A model generated the notes under the pieces. It was not told where the DNA came from. It was given only the letters and a program-made list of their open reading frames with translations, and ran no database searches. Below, in pieces: positions 62,406-64,000 of a stretch of DNA of 64,000 nucleotides (position 1 is its first letter; the number at the start of each line of letters is the position of its first letter). The DNA lies in assembly GCF_003121985.1 (NCBI RefSeq), contig NZ_QEWP01000013.1, forward strand, positions 1 to 64,000, in the 5' to 3' direction. The translations under genes and the position numbers were made by a program. Origin of the DNA: Marinilabilia rubra (GTDB lineage: Bacteria; Bacteroidota; Bacteroidia; Bacteroidales; Marinilabiliaceae).

Positions 62406-64000
62406 ATGAAGAGGTATCTGATCATTGCGGTTTTAGTTGCTTTAACTTCCTGTGCCAATAACAACAGGGAGTTGAGCTACTCTGACGTGGTACACAGAAT
62501 GGTCGACTTTCAAAGACTTGCCCAACTTCCTGAAAAAGGTGAAGAGAGTGGTATGTTCTCCAGTCATGACCGGAAAAGTAAGTACAACCATCTGTCCGGA
62601 ACCTACCATAACTGGTCCGCCAATGATGACGGACTGACGCCTCAATTTATCCGTAAAAAGGGGGATGATATGGTATTGGCCGAAATGGATGGTCCAGGGG
62701 CCATTGTCAGAATTTGGTCCGCCAACCCGGGAAAAGGGCATGTGAAGGTTTTTATCGATGGACAGAAAGAACCTCTTATTGATATGCCTTTCAGGGATTA
62801 TTTTAATACTTCAAAGTTAACGGCCTTCGGGTATTCTAACCTCGTTTATGAAACCAATGCCAGAGGGTTTAATAACTATGTGCCCATTACTTTTCAGGAA
62901 TCGATAAGAATTGTGGCTGAACCTGAATGGGGACAGTACTATCATTTCAATTATATCACATTTCCTGACAAAACGGAAGTGGAAGTGTTTAAAAAGAATC
63001 TTTCAGATGAAGCCAAAGAAGCGCTTCAAAGAGTGAATCAGTATTTTGAAAACGATCTTGGAGAACGCCCTTCTGAAAGCAGCGCGTCTCTGTTGAGGGA
63101 AGAAACCGTTGTGCTTCAGCCTGAGGAAAAACAAAGTTTGGTTATTGAAGGCAAGCGTGCCATTTCTGCCTTTAATGTTGAAATGAAAAATATTCCCGAT
63201 TCTTTGATGGAAGAGGTTTTAAGAAAAACTATTCTCAGTGTTACCTGGGACAATAATGATGACCCGGCAATCTGGTCTCCGCTGGGCGATTTCTTTGGAT
63301 CGGCACCCGGCTATAATCACTATAAAACCTTGCCCATGGGCATGACAGAAGAGGGTATGTATTCGTTCTGGTACATGCCTTTTGAATCTCTAGCCATTAT
63401 TGAATTTCAGAACCATTCGGGTGTTCCGGTGGAACTTGATATTTCGTTAAAGCATGAGGACAATCCTTTCAAAAAAAACAATTATGGACATTTTCATGCC
63501 AAATGGCACCGCGATATTATGCCGGTAGAGGAAGAGCGCTGGCCCGACTGGACTGTTTTAAAAACCCACGGTGAAGGGCGCTTTGTTGGCATGTTCCTGT
63601 CTGTCTGGAACCCCAAAGGGGGCCATTGTGTGCAATATGGAGGTGAAGGCCAGCACTGGTGGGGAGAAGGCGATGAAAAGTTCTTTGTGGATGGCGAAGA
63701 TTTCCCTTCCACCTTTGGTACGGGTACAGAAGATTACTTTGGTTATGCATGGTGTGTGCCCAATTTGTTCCAGCACGCTTATCATTCTCAGAACTATACT
63801 GAGGATAACATGGGACATCAATCTTTAAACCGGTGGCAGATTATTGACAATGTTCCCTTTCAGGAGTCTTTTGAAGCCTACATGGAGAAATATTTCCCCA
63901 ATAAGTGGCCTACTCAATATGCAACGGTCGCTTACTGGTATCTTGACAGTAAAGGAGAAGATCTGATTGGGCCGACTCCGGTTGACCAGCTATATGGTTA
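62406..64000 (+). CDS. DUF2961 / GH172 family glycosidase, lipoprotein (3' end outside window)
   Basis: An open frame of 531 codons starts at ATG 62406 and runs off the window. It has an SPII signal (VALTSC, Cys 16). The DUF2961 jelly-roll pattern is clear: GPGAIVRIWSANPGKGHVKVFIDG, then PMGMTEEGMYSFWYMPF, EGQHWWGEGDEKFFVDGED and GTGTEDYFGYAW. Glu421 (GEGDE) and Glu442 (TEDYF) are 21 residues apart. This is the same spacing as the catalytic Glu pair I recall for the founding GH172 alpha-D-fructofuranosidase/arabinofuranosidase. GH172 enzymes act on alpha-D-fructofuranosyl or arabinofuranosyl linkages. It follows the three GH144-like genes by 356 bases and probably belongs to PUL 2. Confidence 0.85.
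   Translation, partial: MKRYLIIAVLVALTSCANNNRELSYSDVVHRMVDFQRLAQLPEKGEESGMFSSHDRKSKYNHLSGTYHNWSANDDGLTPQFIRKKGDDMVLAEMDGPGAIVRIWSANPGKGHVKVFIDGQKEPLIDMPFRDYFNTSKLTAFGYSNLVYETNARGFNNYVPITFQESIRIVAEPEWGQYYHFNYITFPDKTEVEVFKKNLSDEAKEALQRVNQYFENDLGERPSESSASLLREETVVLQPEEKQSLVIEGKRAISAFNVEMKNIPDSLMEEVLRKTILSVTWDNNDDPAIWSPLGDFFGSAPGYNHYKTLPMGMTEEGMYSFWYMPFESLAIIEFQNHSGVPVELDISLKHEDNPFKKNNYGHFHAKWHRDIMPVEEERWPDWTVLKTHGEGRFVGMFLSVWNPKGGHCVQYGGEGQHWWGEGDEKFFVDGEDFPSTFGTGTEDYFGYAWCVPNLFQHAYHSQNYTEDNMGHQSLNRWQIIDNVPFQESFEAYMEKYFPNKWPTQYATVAYWYLDSKGEDLIGPTPVDQLYG

Noticed and set aside
1-64000. tRNA, rRNA, riboswitch, integrase or attachment-site signals
   Set aside because: I read all gaps for cloverleaf-type or conserved RNA segments and for recombinase genes and found none. 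This is by eye only; a tRNAscan or Rfam run could change it.

Overview
The window looks like the chromosome of a Bacteroidota bacterium, probably of the Marinilabiliales/Prolixibacteraceae type. Evidence is the two SusC/SusD pairs, a hybrid two-component system (HTCS), many secreted lipoproteins with SPII signals, type IX secretion (T9SS) C-terminal sorting domains, start sites without Shine-Dalgarno boxes, promoters of the TAnnTTTG type and moderately low G+C. No rRNA, tRNA, CRISPR array, phage or intact transposase was seen.

Layout. 1-7 kb: intergenic repeats, an S9 serine peptidase, a secreted Gfo/Idh/MocA oxidoreductase, and on the minus strand a lipoprotein aldose 1-epimerase and a TIM-barrel glycosidase-like lipoprotein. 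7.7-32.4 kb: a large polysaccharide utilization locus (PUL 1) with an HTCS regulator, a second copy of the TIM-barrel glycosidase-like protein, a surface lipoprotein, a GH2 enzyme, SusC/SusD, a LamG/T9SS protein, a GH43-like five-bladed propeller enzyme and five sulfatases. Its substrate is therefore very likely a heavily sulfated polysaccharide, with the sulfatases and exo-enzymes acting in the periplasm or at the surface on material imported by SusCD. 32.9-34.3 kb: a GNAT acetyltransferase, a decayed lipoprotein gene and a flavodoxin-fold oxidoreductase. 34.5-38.4 kb: a 1311-residue secreted protein with seven fasciclin (FAS1) domains and a T9SS signal. 38.7-46 kb: a frameshifted small membrane protein, a DUF4251-like protein and two exported TPR-CHAT protease-like proteins, the least explained block of the window.

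46.6-64 kb holds PUL 2: a propeller/LuxR-type sensor-regulator is divergent from SusC/SusD, a double-LamG lipoprotein, three tandem glycosidases of the PF10091/GH144 type and a DUF2961 (GH172) enzyme cut by the window end. GH144 suggests a beta-1,2-glucan-like substrate, while GH172 suggests a furanosyl polymer, so the target is open.

Intergenic regions are rich in dispersed repeats: a TIR-bounded MITE-like element (two copies and a fragment), a 60-bp 'ACGCAGAGACGCAATGACGC' element (three copies), GC-rich hairpin elements at both window ends, short GGATT-N3-AATCC hairpins, and a striking inverted array of 21-bp units at 46.3-46.6 kb. Several genes are visibly broken (33.4 kb, 38.9 kb, 40.0 kb) or reduced to fragments (3.1 kb, 30.6 kb). 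Domain and family names are from reading the translations; no database search was run.
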